Origin: Bradyrhizobium sp. Ash2021
Lineage (GTDB): Bacteria; Pseudomonadota; Alphaproteobacteria; Rhizobiales; Xanthobacteraceae
Length of the DNA stretch: 64,000 nt
Reading direction: 5' to 3'
Assembly: GCF_031202265.1 (NCBI RefSeq)
Contig: NZ_CP100604.1
Location: 4,384,501 to 4,448,500 of the forward strand
The translations under genes were made by a program, and so were the position numbers. This document shows positions 16,365-25,742 of this stretch, piece by piece. Under the pieces are notes generated by a model. The model was given only the letters and a program-made list of their open reading frames with translations, searched no databases and was not told the origin of the DNA. The stretch's first letter is position 1. The number at the start of each line of letters is the position of its first letter.

Positions 16365-17893
16365 GACGCCTTGTTCCGGTTGCTGAATGTCCAGTTGATC
16401 GGCAGTGTTATCGTGAATGTGCTGCCGGTGTGAAGCTCCGATGCCACCGACATGGTTCCGCCTAACCGCCGCACCAGCGCGCGGACATGCGCAAGGCCGA
16501 TGCCTTGTCCGGGTTTGTCCTGGGTTCCCGCGCGACGGAACAGGTCGAAGATCCGCTGGTGGTCCTTGGGATCGATGCCGCGCCCATTGTCGGAGACATC
16601 GAAAATCGCAAAGCCAAGCTTGGTGCGGCCCCGGATCAGGATGTCGCCGGGAACCCCGCTCTTGAGATATTTGAGCGCATTATCGATCAAATTGGAGAAG
16701 ATCTGCTCCAGCGCAAGACGGTCGCTGACAATGTTCGGCAGCGGCTCGATGCGGATTTGAGCATCGGCTTCCGCGGCCTGATGCGCCACGGTTGCAACGA
16801 TGCCTTCGATCAGTTCGCGGGTATCGATGCGCACGGGCTGGAATTCGCGCCGTCCCTCGCGGGTGAGGTTGAGAATTGCCGATATCAGCCGGTCCATCTT
16901 GCCGATCGAGGATTTGATGAATCCCAGCGCCTCGGTGAAATCTTCCGACAGTTGCTTGTCGGTGCCTTCGAGCACGGGTTCGGCGCTATCGGTCGCATTG
17001 TCCGGCACCGGCGGCGCCGAGGTCCCGGCACGGGCAAGCGCCGCGATCCGCTTGAAGATATCGCCGCGCAATTCCTCGAGCTCGCTGGTGAAGCCCATGA
17101 TGTTCACCAGCGGCGAGCGCAGATCGTGGCTGACGATGTAAGCGAAACGCTGGATCTCGTCATTGGCCTCGCGCAGATCCGCGGTGCGCTCATCGACGGT
17201 GGCCTCGAGATTGATATTGTTGTCGCGCAGCAATGCTTCGGCTTCGTCGCGTGCGCGCGAAGAGCGCCGCACCAGAAAAATGGAGATGCCGGCCAGGACG
17301 ACAACGAAACCCGAACCGATGCCGGTCATCGATGCCGCCAGGGTCTGACTGCGGTCGGCGTTGGTCGTGCGCAGGACAAACAGACGATCTTCTTCGGCAC
17401 GCATCTCGCCCGCCAGATCGTAGATGTGGTTCATGGCGGCGCGGCCAACGTCCTCGCGGACGATCTGGGCGGCGTCGTTCAGGCGCTGGGTCCGCGCAAG
17501 TTCGATGGTCTTGCGGAATTCCTCGATGCGCTGATGGCTGAGTGGAATCATCTGGTCCAGAACCCGCCTTTGAGTCGGATTGTCGCTGGTGAGTTCACTC
17601 AGCCGCGTTAGTGCCGGCGGAATCTGGGATGCGGCCTCCTCGAAATCGGTTTGAAAATTGGGCTGCAATGTCAGAACAAAGCCGCGCTGAGCGCTTTCGG
17701 CCCGGCGCAATTGCAGTTGCGTGAAGGATATCTGATTTTCATTTTCAACGGTGCGAACCACCCAGCGCGCGTCCTCCCGCGCCCTGTTTACCAGATAGAC
17801 CGAGCCAGCGCTGATAACCGTCAGCACCACAAGCCCCGCCGCAAGCAGCAGGATCTGGCCGATTGCGCGCCGGCGCATGGCGTCAGGCGTCAC
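16361..17893 (-). CDS. CHASE3 sensor histidine kinase with enlarged dimerisation hairpin
   Basis: First gene of the three-gene signalling operon; 510 residues. Membrane segments lie at about 12-35 and 190-210 and enclose a helical CHASE3 domain with RRAESAQRGFVLT. A coiled coil (215-245) leads to HisKA (RFAYIVSHDLRSPLVNIMG) and HATPase_c (NLIDNALKYLKS, DVSDNGRGIDPKD, PGQGIGLAHVRALV). Between the H box and the matching second helix (ALGFIKSSIGKMDRLI) there is about 50 extra residues, including a Pro/Ala-rich loop (SAPPVPDN). The start used is GTG at 17893; ATG at 17878 is an equally reasonable start. It probably phosphorylates the Rcp1-like receiver that overlaps it by four bases. Confidence 0.92.
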   Translation of the reverse strand: MTPDAMRRRAIGQILLLAAGLVVLTVISAGSVYLVNRAREDARWVVRTVENENQISFTQLQLRRAESAQRGFVLTLQPNFQTDFEEAASQIPPALTRLSELTSDNPTQRRVLDQMIPLSHQRIEEFRKTIELARTQRLNDAAQIVREDVGRAAMNHIYDLAGEMRAEEDRLFVLRTTNADRSQTLAASMTGIGSGFVVVLAGISIFLVRRSSRARDEAEALLRDNNINLEATVDERTADLREANDEIQRFAYIVSHDLRSPLVNIMGFTSELEELRGDIFKRIAALARAGTSAPPVPDNATDSAEPVLEGTDKQLSEDFTEALGFIKSSIGKMDRLISAILNLTREGRREFQPVRIDTRELIEGIVATVAHQAAEADAQIRIEPLPNIVSDRLALEQIFSNLIDNALKYLKSGVPGDILIRGRTKLGFAIFDVSDNGRGIDPKDHQRIFDLFRRAGTQDKPGQGIGLAHVRALVRRLGGTMSVASELHTGSTFTITLPINWTFSNRNKAS

Positions 17894-18019
17894 AACAGTC
17901 TCGCGTCATGAAGCAGTGGAATTCAAGCGATCCCCCGGACGGGAAGGATTTCCCGGGCCGGGCAAAACGCCTGCTCAGGCAATTGGTTCCATAGGGCGGT
18001 GATTGTTTTCGAGGCCGGT

Positions 18020-19369
<1,350 letters not shown>

Positions 19370-19393
19370 CGCAGCGCCTGACGTTGACGAATT

Positions 19394-19885
19394 CTATTCA
19401 ATGATGACCAGCGGTTCGCCGAATTCGACCGGCTGGCCGTCCTCGACGAGAATTTGCGTTACGGTGCCCGCGCGCGGCGACGGAATCTGGTTCATCGTTT
19501 TCATCGCTTCGATGATCAAAAGCGTTTGTCCGGCCGATACCTTGCTGCCGACCTCGATGAATGGCTTGGCGCCGGGCTCGGGCGACCAATAGGCGGTGCC
19601 GACCATCGGCGAGGGCACAACGCCCGGGTGTTTTGCCAGGTCGGTGGCAGCGGCGGGCGCAGCGGATGCGGCCGAAGCCGCAGACGCCGAAACGCCCGGC
19701 TGGAAGTTCGCCGGCATCGAGGCCGCGATTGAGATGTTGCGTGCGACCCGCACCCGAAGACCGGCGCGCTCGATCTCGATTTCGGTGAGACTGGTCTCGT
19801 CCAGCAGCAAAGCGAGTTCGCGAATGAGCGCGCTGTCGTCGCTTTTGAAATTTGCGGCTGATTTGGTGTCAGGCTTGCTCGCCAT
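19394..19885 (-). CDS. accB: Acetyl-CoA carboxylase, biotin carboxyl carrier protein
   Basis: BCCP of 163 residues. The biotinyl domain occupies the C-terminal 80 residues, with the biotinylated Lys in [13 protein letters not shown] and the thumb-containing [18 protein letters not shown] region typical of type II-FAS AccB. A conserved N-terminal helix ([20 protein letters not shown]) and an Ala/Pro-rich linker precede it. The ATG at 19885 is chosen because it gives the normal length and conserved MASK start; a longer frame to 19975 runs over the end of aroQ and is not supported. It carries carboxybiotin between AccC and the carboxyltransferase AccAD. Same operon as aroQ and accC. Confidence 0.96.
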   Translation of the reverse strand: MASKPDTKSAANFKSDDSALIRELALLLDETSLTEIEIERAGLRVRVARNISIAASMPANFQPGVSASAASAASAAPAAATDLAKHPGVVPSPMVGTAYWSPEPGAKPFIEVGSKVSAGQTLLIIEAMKTMNQIPSPRAGTVTQILVEDGQPVEFGEPLVIIE

Positions 19886-19940
19886 GCTGTTGATCCGGAA
19901 TTCTCTGGGTGGTGACGGCTGACGCGTCAGGCTTTTGATG

Positions 19941-20408
19941 TCAGGTTTTTGCTTTGGCGCCGATTTTGGCGGCAAGGCCGTTGATCGCGAGCCGGTAGCC
20001 GTCGATGCCGAAGCCGCAAAGCGAAGCGAAGGCGGCTTTGGCGGTGAAGGAATGATGCCGGAAACTCTCGCGGGCGTGAATGTTGCTGATGTGCACTTCG
20101 ACAGTTGGAATTTTCACCGCGACCAGCGCGTCGTGCAGCGCGATCGAGGTGTGGGAATAGCCGCCGGCATTGATGATGATGCCCACAGCCTTGCTGGCAT
20201 GCGCCTCGTGGATGAAATCGATCAGCTCGCCTTCGCGATTGGACTGCCGGCAATCGGCCTTGAGGCCGAATTGCGTCGCGGTCTCCGCGCACAGTTTCTC
20301 GACATCGGCGAGCTTTGCATGGCCGTAGGTCTCGGGCTCGCGGGTCCCCAGCATGTTGAGGTTCGGACCGTTGAGCACATAAATAGTCGCTGTAGAGGCC
20401 TCGGCCAT
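19941..20408 (-). CDS. aroQ: Type II 3-dehydroquinate dehydratase
   Basis: A 155-residue type II (dodecameric) dehydroquinase, converting 3-dehydroquinate to 3-dehydroshikimate. Evidence: [20 protein letters not shown] (with the catalytic lid Arg and Tyr), [33 protein letters not shown], and [19 protein letters not shown] with the catalytic His. Length fits the family. It leads the aroQ-accB-accC block, 55 bases ahead of accB. That pairing recurs in many alphaproteobacteria. Cytosolic. Confidence 0.97.
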   Translation of the reverse strand: MAEASTATIYVLNGPNLNMLGTREPETYGHAKLADVEKLCAETATQFGLKADCRQSNREGELIDFIHEAHASKAVGIIINAGGYSHTSIALHDALVAVKIPTVEVHISNIHARESFRHHSFTAKAAFASLCGFGIDGYRLAINGLAAKIGAKAKT

Positions 20409-20588
20409 CCAGATTCCAGTAATTGGGGGCGGGTAGGTCGCGGGGTTATAGGTAACAACGGAGGCTAGGGGAAGCCTCGTAGCCCCGTGGAATAGGCCCC
20501 AAGAGCTTCATCCGGTTCGTAAAAAGCCGCATGGAACCTACGGAAATCATTCGTTAACCAAAGTTTGAGGATACCCGGCCGCCACGCA

Positions 20589-20618
20589 AAAGGGGCGGGC
20601 ATTTCTGCCCGCCCCGAA
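20589..20618 (-). terminator. Rho-independent terminator after the DUF1236 gene
   Basis: A ten-base perfect stem, GGGGCGGGCA with TGCCCGCCCC, closes a four-base loop and is followed by a T run on the minus strand. It lies 23 bases past the DUF1236 stop codon. The rest of the 232-bp space up to aroQ shows no gene. Confidence 0.78.
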
Positions 20619-20640
20619 CGCGCCGAGAGCTCAAAAGCTC

Positions 20641-21420
20641 TTAGCCTTCGATGATGTAGACGATCTCGTGCGTCTGCGGACGCACGATGATGTACTGGCC
20701 GTGCACGAAAATCACATCGTAGCCGCGCCACTCCGGATAGATTTCCACGATCCGGGCAGGAAGCGGATGGAAACGAACCGTCGCCGGCACCACGGTGCCG
20801 ACTGCGATGTTGAAGTTGACGTTGGTCGTCTCCTCGATCTTCTCCGACTTGATGGCGGAAACGATCTGGGTGCGCTTTTCAGCCGGCGGGGCTGCGGTCG
20901 CCGAAGTGGCGGCGTTGCCCGTCGTCGTCTGCGACCTCGAGTCGGTCGTGCCCTTGGTCTGGGCGTTCATGTTGCCTGTCTTGCTGTCGCGGCTTTCGGC
21001 GGCGTTCGTGGTACCGCTCTTGCTGTCACGGCTTTCGGCCTTCATGTCCTTGCCGCCTTTGGTCTCGTTCTCAGAGCTCATGCCCTTCGACTTCTGACCC
21101 TGCATCGCATTGTTGTCTTGCGCGCTCTTGCTGGTGCTCGTTCCCGGCTGCGCCTTTTCGTTGGATTCCGAGGCCTTCATGCCGGAGTTCTCAGAGCCCT
21201 TCATTCCCTGGGATTCGGCACCCTTCATGCCCGTCGATGCGCCCGAGTCTTTCTTCGGTGCTGCGGAAGGCGCAGCGTGTTCCGTTGCAGGAGCACTCTG
21301 CTGGGTTGGGGCGGCACTCGGCGCGCTTTCACGGCTCGTTCCGGTGCCCTGCGCATTCGCAAAGCCGGTTCCAGCGATCAGAGCCGCCACCGCAGCCGAA
21401 ATCAAATAGCGATTAGTCAT
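20641..21420 (-). CDS. DUF1236 domain-containing exported protein
   Basis: A secreted protein of 259 residues. ATG 21420 follows a strong GAGGAG site and begins a signal peptide (YLISAAVAALIAGTGFANAQ). Residues about 25-170 are a disordered Ser/Ala/Lys/Met-rich region with short degenerate repeats (GMKGAES, GMKGSEN, GMKASES and two copies of ESRDSKxG). The C-terminal 60-70 residues form the DUF1236 domain: NFNIAVGTVVPATVRFHPLP, IVEIYPEWRGYDVIFVHGQ and IVRPQTHEIVYIIEG. DUF1236 is common in Bradyrhizobium and related genera; function is not established. The compositional profile suggests a periplasmic or surface protein. It has its own terminator. Confidence 0.87.
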   Translation of the reverse strand: MTNRYLISAAVAALIAGTGFANAQGTGTSRESAPSAAPTQQSAPATEHAAPSAAPKKDSGASTGMKGAESQGMKGSENSGMKASESNEKAQPGTSTSKSAQDNNAMQGQKSKGMSSENETKGGKDMKAESRDSKSGTTNAAESRDSKTGNMNAQTKGTTDSRSQTTTGNAATSATAAPPAEKRTQIVSAIKSEKIEETTNVNFNIAVGTVVPATVRFHPLPARIVEIYPEWRGYDVIFVHGQYIIVRPQTHEIVYIIEG

Positions 21421-21601
21421 CGAATATCTCCTCACGTGGATGCATTGCCCGCGTCGACAACGACAGGAGATCGACGATGTTCCTGACTATTTACGGTTCC
21501 ATCGCGCTTGTTTTATGAATGCGCGGTGAACGGATATTTCAGCTGAAATTGAAACCGCAGAAATGTTCCGGCGGTTCGGTTTGCGCGGCGTTTTGTCCAA
21601 C

Positions 21602-21634
21602 AAAAAATCCGGCTGCGCGGCAGCCGGATTTCTA
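21602..21634 (-). terminator. Rho-independent terminator after the DsbA-family gene
   Basis: A twelve-base stem (AAATCCGGCTGC with GCAGCCGGATTT) with a short loop and six T on the minus strand, 36 bases beyond the DsbA-family stop codon. Confidence 0.8.
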
Positions 21635-21669
21635 TCGTCGAACGAAGTGGCCCTTGCGAGGCCGGCGCG

Positions 21670-22437
21670 TCAGCAGGTCACCTTGCCGCAGCGGGCGACG
21701 CCGATCTTCTCCTTGAGGCTTTCGATGCCGACCGCGCCGATCACGACCTGCTTGCCGATCACGTAGCTCGGCGTGCCATTCATGCCCATGGCTTCGGCGA
21801 GCTTGAAGTTCTCTTCGATCGTCGCCTTCGCTTCCGGGCTCGCCATGTCCTTTTCCAGCTTCGCCATGTCGAGGCCGACTTCCTTGGCAACTGCCATGGC
21901 ACGCGCCTTGTCGGCGGCGCCGCGACCGCCGAGCAGCTTCTGATGGAAGTCGAGATATTTCTTGCCGGTCGGATCCTGCATGCGCACGGCGACCGCGACC
22001 TGGGCCGCTTCGACCGAGCCCTGGCTCAGCACCGGGAATTCCTTGAGCACGACCTTCAGCTTGGGATCAGCCTTCATCAGGTCGAGCATGTCGGCCATGG
22101 CGCGTTTGCAGTAACCGCAATTGTAATCGAAGAACTCGACGAAGGTGACGTCGCCATCCTTGTTGCCAAGGGTCACACCGCGCGGTGAGTTGAAGATCGC
22201 GTCCGCATTCTTGCTGACACTCGCTTCGTGCTTTTCGGCTTCAGCGGCGGCCTGACGCTTGCTCAGTTCATTCATCGCCTCTTCGAGCACTTCGGGGTGC
22301 GAGATCAGGTAGTTCTTGACGATGGTTTCGATGTCGCCGCGCTGGGTATCGGAAAAACTCTGCGCGGAGGCGGACAGCGGCGCCGCACCGAGCGCGAGCG
22401 CGAACAGGGCGGGTGCGAGAAAACGGAAAGCAGGCAT
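21670..22437 (-). CDS. DsbA-family periplasmic thiol oxidoreductase
   Basis: A periplasmic thioredoxin-fold protein of 255 residues. The ATG at 22437 follows AAGGA and begins a signal peptide (PALFALALGAAPLSASA). The active-site motif CGYC lies in FFDYNCGYCKRAM; the cis-Pro loop is NGTPSYVIGKQVV. The N-terminal extension with YLISHPEVLEEAMNEL is typical of the DsbA/DsbG-like Com1/27-kDa antigen subgroup of Rhizobiales. It probably introduces or isomerises disulfides; CGYC rather than CPHC suggests a redox potential unlike E. coli DsbA. The M48 protease gene lies 96 bases upstream on the same strand, so envelope protein quality control is a plausible shared theme. Confidence 0.93.
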   Translation of the reverse strand: MPAFRFLAPALFALALGAAPLSASAQSFSDTQRGDIETIVKNYLISHPEVLEEAMNELSKRQAAAEAEKHEASVSKNADAIFNSPRGVTLGNKDGDVTFVEFFDYNCGYCKRAMADMLDLMKADPKLKVVLKEFPVLSQGSVEAAQVAVAVRMQDPTGKKYLDFHQKLLGGRGAADKARAMAVAKEVGLDMAKLEKDMASPEAKATIEENFKLAEAMGMNGTPSYVIGKQVVIGAVGIESLKEKIGVARCGKVTC

Positions 22438-22533
22438 TGGCAAATCCTTGTGCGGCGGGTTTCGCCCGGCAATTCTTGCGAAGGCCGGCTCTTGGAACAG
22501 GTACAGCAGGTTGTAGTTCAACTCGGTTTATTT

Positions 22534-23940
22534 CTAGTTGTTTTTCTGGCCCGGCAGCGGCTTGGCGCTCACAATGTCGTCAGCTTTGACCCAGCCGGGC
22601 GTGCCGATGGCGAAGCGGGTTTTGGCCCGCGAGGCCAGATCGCGCGCGGTCTTGTTGTCGCCGCGCAGGTAGGCGGCCTGGGCGGAGGCCAGATCGGCCT
22701 CGGCGTAGTCTCCCTTGCGGCCATAGGCCATGGCGAGCTGGGTGTAGCCAAGCGGCGCCTCGCTCTCGCGCGCCACTGCGGCACGCAGGATCGAGATCGC
22801 TTCCTCGGCATAGGTCTTGTTGTCGGTGGCCACCAGCGCCTGCCCGAGCATCATCTCGATCAGCGGCGCGTTGTTCGAGAGCTGCACCGCCTTGCGCAGC
22901 GGCGCGATCGCCTCCGCGGGCTTGCCGCCTTCCAGCAGCGCCTGGCCGCGCAATTCGTAGAAATAGGGATTGGCGGGCTGCAGCTGAATCAAGCCGTCGA
23001 TCTGGGCGATCGCGCTGCGCAGATCGCCGTGCAGATAGGTCGTGATGGCGTGCGCGTAGCGCGCGGGCAGGCTGGTGTTCGACATCGGATAGCGCCGGTA
23101 GACCGTGTCCTGCCGTTCCATGAAGGCGGAGATCTTGGCGCGCACCATGTCGTGGCGCATTTGCAGGGCCGGGTCGTCTTTCTTGTCCCAATAGGGGCTG
23201 GAGCGCGCCAATTCCTCGAGGGCTGCGACCCGCTCCGCGGGCATCGGATGCGATTGAACATAGGGGTCCGCGCCGTGCGCGGCGAACAGGCTGTCGTTGG
23301 TGAAGCGCTTGAAGGTTTCGTACATGCCCCTGGCGGATTGGCCGGTGGCCGTCAAAAACTTCACGCCGGCCTTGTCGGCGTTCTCCTCCTGCTGGCGCAC
23401 ATAGGAGATCAGGGTGCGGCGGATCATTTCCTGCGGCCCGGCGACAGCGGCGGCGCCGGCATTGGCCAGGCCGCTATTGGAATTGCCGCTTCGCACGCCC
23501 GCGACCATCGCGCCGGCGCCGAGCAGCATGGCGATGATCATCTGGGTCTGCGCCTGCGCCAACTGCTCGCGCATTTTGGCGAGATGGCCGCCGGCAAGGT
23601 GGCCGGTTTCGTGCGCGAGCACGCCGATGATCTGGTTCGGGGTCTCCGATTGCATGATCGCGCCGTAATTGACGAAGATGCGGCGGCCGTCGGCGACGAA
23701 AGCGTTGAAGGCGCTCTCGTTGATGATCACCATCTGGATGTTCTGCTTTTCCAGACCGGCGGCGCGCAGGATCGGCCGGGTGTATTCGCGCAGCAATTGC
23801 TCGGACTCGGTGTCGCGCAGGATCGGCGGGCCCTTGTTCTCCTGAGCCGGCGCGGCCATCGGGGCCACGGCCAGTGCGGTCGCGGTCATCAGTGCGGTCC
23901 ATTTCGAGGTCTTTTTGCGTAAGCCGATGCGAAGCAACAT
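22534..23940 (-). CDS. M48-family metalloprotease with TPR domain (BepA/YfgC-like)
   Basis: A 468-residue zinc protease predicted to be periplasmic. A signal-like segment (WTALMTATALAVAPMAAPAQ) is followed by the M48 domain: zinc motif VLAHETGHLAGGHLAK (HExxH) and the third ligand in QEENADKAGVKFL. A glycine/methionine-rich membrane-associated stretch (MIIAMLLGAGAMVAGV) lies between. The C-terminal 200 residues are TPR repeats (NPYFYELRGQALLEGGKPAEA and APLGYTQLAMAYGRKGDY). The architecture is that of BepA, which works in outer-membrane protein and LPS-assembly quality control. Upstream is the divergent aminotransferase gene, with a family B repeat between. Confidence 0.93.
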   Translation of the reverse strand: MLLRIGLRKKTSKWTALMTATALAVAPMAAPAQENKGPPILRDTESEQLLREYTRPILRAAGLEKQNIQMVIINESAFNAFVADGRRIFVNYGAIMQSETPNQIIGVLAHETGHLAGGHLAKMREQLAQAQTQMIIAMLLGAGAMVAGVRSGNSNSGLANAGAAAVAGPQEMIRRTLISYVRQQEENADKAGVKFLTATGQSARGMYETFKRFTNDSLFAAHGADPYVQSHPMPAERVAALEELARSSPYWDKKDDPALQMRHDMVRAKISAFMERQDTVYRRYPMSNTSLPARYAHAITTYLHGDLRSAIAQIDGLIQLQPANPYFYELRGQALLEGGKPAEAIAPLRKAVQLSNNAPLIEMMLGQALVATDNKTYAEEAISILRAAVARESEAPLGYTQLAMAYGRKGDYAEADLASAQAAYLRGDNKTARDLASRAKTRFAIGTPGWVKADDIVSAKPLPGQKNN

Positions 23941-24016
23941 GTGCGGTCTTTTAAAGATTGGCGGCGCCGATATGCGGTGGGCCGGATCGGTCCTGATGGA
24001 GCGAGCTTGTTAGATC

Positions 24017-24090
24017 AGAATCCGACCCCAGTCTGTTGTTTTGGCGTGTTTTCTTCACGCGAACCGGTATCCACTTCGCTTGAAAACGCT
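24017..24090. repeat. Dispersed repeat, family B (copy 2)
   Basis: Aligns with 11380-11481 through TGTTTTCTTCAC, CGAACCGGTA and GAAAACGCT, but without the nested CCCGCA/TGCGGG palindrome. It sits between the divergent M48 protease and aminotransferase genes. Confidence 0.72.
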
Positions 24091-24179
24091 ATAAGGAGCC
24101 ACCGAATGCGGCCAGTCTGGGGCGGTAACCGGTGCAGGACCCGTGAAATCGGCGGCAGCCGTTCAGATAGCAGATATCG

Positions 24180-25367
24180 ATGCTCGAAGCGACACTCAGA
24201 GACCGTGCAAAATACCTGCTGACCCCCTCGGCACGGAGCGATGTTCCACCCTTCATGGTGATGGATGTGATGGCGGCGGCGGCCCGCATCGAGGCGGCCG
24301 GCGGCCACGTGATTCACATGGAAGTCGGGCAGCCGGCGGCGCCGGCCCCGGGGGTTGCGATCGCGGCCGCCCAGGCCGCACTCCAGGACGGGAGGATCGA
24401 CTATACGTCCGCGCTCGGCATTCCCTCGCTGCGCGCGCGTATCGCCCGGCACTACCGCGATACTTATGGCTGTCAGGTCGATGCCGAGCGCGTCGTCGTC
24501 ACCACCGGTTCGTCCGGCGGTTTCATCCTGGCGTTTCTTTCGATGTTCGAGCCGGGCGACCGGGTCGCGGTCACCGTGCCCGGCTATCCGCCGTATCGCC
24601 ACATCCTGACCGCGCTCGGCTGCGAGCCGGTGCTGATCGAGACCTCGAGCGAAACCCGCCATGCGCTGACCGGCGAGGCCCTGCTGGCCGCACATCGCAA
24701 GGCGCCGCTGAAAGGTGTGCTGGTCGGCAGCCCCGCCAATCCGACGGGAACCATGATGTCGCGCGAGGCGCTCACGAGCCTGATGGCGGCCGCCGAAGGC
24801 GCCGGCATCCGGTTCATTTCCGACGAAATCTATCACGGTCTCGATTATGCATTTCCGGCCGTGACCGCGGCCGAGCTTTCGCCGCAGGCGCTGGTGATCA
24901 ACTCGTTCTCGAAATATTTCTGCATGACCGGCTGGCGGGTCGGCTGGATGGTGGTGCCGGAGCCGCTGGTGCGGCCGATCGAACGGCTGCAGCAGAACCT
25001 GTCGATCTCGGTGCCGACGCTGTCGCAGATCGCGGCCGAAGCCGCGTTCGAAGGCCGCGAAGAGATGGAAGCGATCAAGCGCGGCTATCAGGAGAACCGC
25101 CGCATCCTGATCGACGGCCTGCCGAAAGCCGGCCTCACCAAATTCCTGCCGGCCGATGGCGCGTTCTATCTCTATGCCGACGTCTCGGACTTCACGTCCG
25201 ACAGTTTCGAGTTCGCCAGCCGGATGCTGGAAAAGGCCCACGTCGCGGCCACCCCTGGCGTCGATTTCGATCCAGTCCACGGCCGCAGCTTCATTCGCTT
25301 TTCCTACGCGCGCTCGGCCGACGAGATGCGCGAAGCCGTCGCGCGCATCGCGCGCTGGCTCGGCTAG
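24180..25367 (+). CDS. PLP-dependent class I/II aminotransferase
   Basis: A fold-type I aminotransferase of 395 residues. Features: substrate-loop VIHMEVGQPAAPAP, the GSSGGFILAFLSMFEPGDRV block, GSPANPTGTMM, SDEIYHGLDYA with the PLP-binding Asp and Tyr, the Schiff-base Lys in NSFSKYFCMTGWRVGW, and the carboxylate-binding Arg in FIRFSYARS. This places it among aspartate/aromatic-like aminotransferases (Ia/I-gamma), often annotated as pyridoxal phosphate-dependent aminotransferase in Rhizobiales. Donor and acceptor cannot be set from sequence. ATG 24180 is used; there is no strong ribosome site, and the next Met (about residue 27) would cut a little into the conserved N-terminus. Cytosolic. Confidence 0.93.
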   Translation: MLEATLRDRAKYLLTPSARSDVPPFMVMDVMAAAARIEAAGGHVIHMEVGQPAAPAPGVAIAAAQAALQDGRIDYTSALGIPSLRARIARHYRDTYGCQVDAERVVVTTGSSGGFILAFLSMFEPGDRVAVTVPGYPPYRHILTALGCEPVLIETSSETRHALTGEALLAAHRKAPLKGVLVGSPANPTGTMMSREALTSLMAAAEGAGIRFISDEIYHGLDYAFPAVTAAELSPQALVINSFSKYFCMTGWRVGWMVVPEPLVRPIERLQQNLSISVPTLSQIAAEAAFEGREEMEAIKRGYQENRRILIDGLPKAGLTKFLPADGAFYLYADVSDFTSDSFEFASRMLEKAHVAATPGVDFDPVHGRSFIRFSYARSADEMREAVARIARWLG

Positions 25368-25407
25368 CGCCACCCGCACACGAGAAACCCTTATCCGGAG
25401 ATATGCT

Positions 25408-25674
25408 TTGTCCGTCAGAACGATGCCCGCGCCCGTTGTACCCGCGCATTTTCCGCTTGCCGCCTTGCTGTGGCCGCAGCGTGCCGGCGGAATCTCCGAT
25501 GTGATGCGCCGCGTCATTCTGGTTGCGCTGGGAACCGCGCTGCTGACCCTGTCGGCCAAGGTCAATCTGCTGCGCTCGTACCGGCGATCAGGCGTGTGCT
25601 CGTTCGTCGCGGCCAGGACCGCCGGGCGCGCGACCAACGCCATTGACACCGTTGGGCCAATGGCTCTTGGCTAG
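25408..25674 (+). pseudogene. bioY: Truncated bioY (biotin transporter S component) relic
   Basis: A frame starting at TTG 25408, seven bases after GGAG, encodes about 53 residues that resemble the N-terminus of BioY: PLAALLWPQ followed by the first helix VMRRVILVALGTALLTLSAKVNL. In BioY the next residues should be a PFWPVPMT-like loop and five more helices. Here the similarity stops abruptly near 25567 and the frame runs through unrelated sequence to a stop at 25674. So the start region survives while about 70 percent of the gene is lost. It lies between the aminotransferase and dctA. The recognition is by eye and should be confirmed by a profile search. Confidence 0.6.
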
Positions 25675-25742
25675 ACAGGGTGGGACGACGCCGCGCAAAC
25701 GCGGCGGAACAAATCAGCGATCTCTGAGGGGGGAGTAACATC

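Noticed and set aside
25600..25742. Sigma-54 promoter of dctA, as in other rhizobia
   Set aside because: No GG-N10-GC pair with the expected TGGCAC/TTGC context was found; words such as TTGACA at 25643 have no well-spaced -10 partner.
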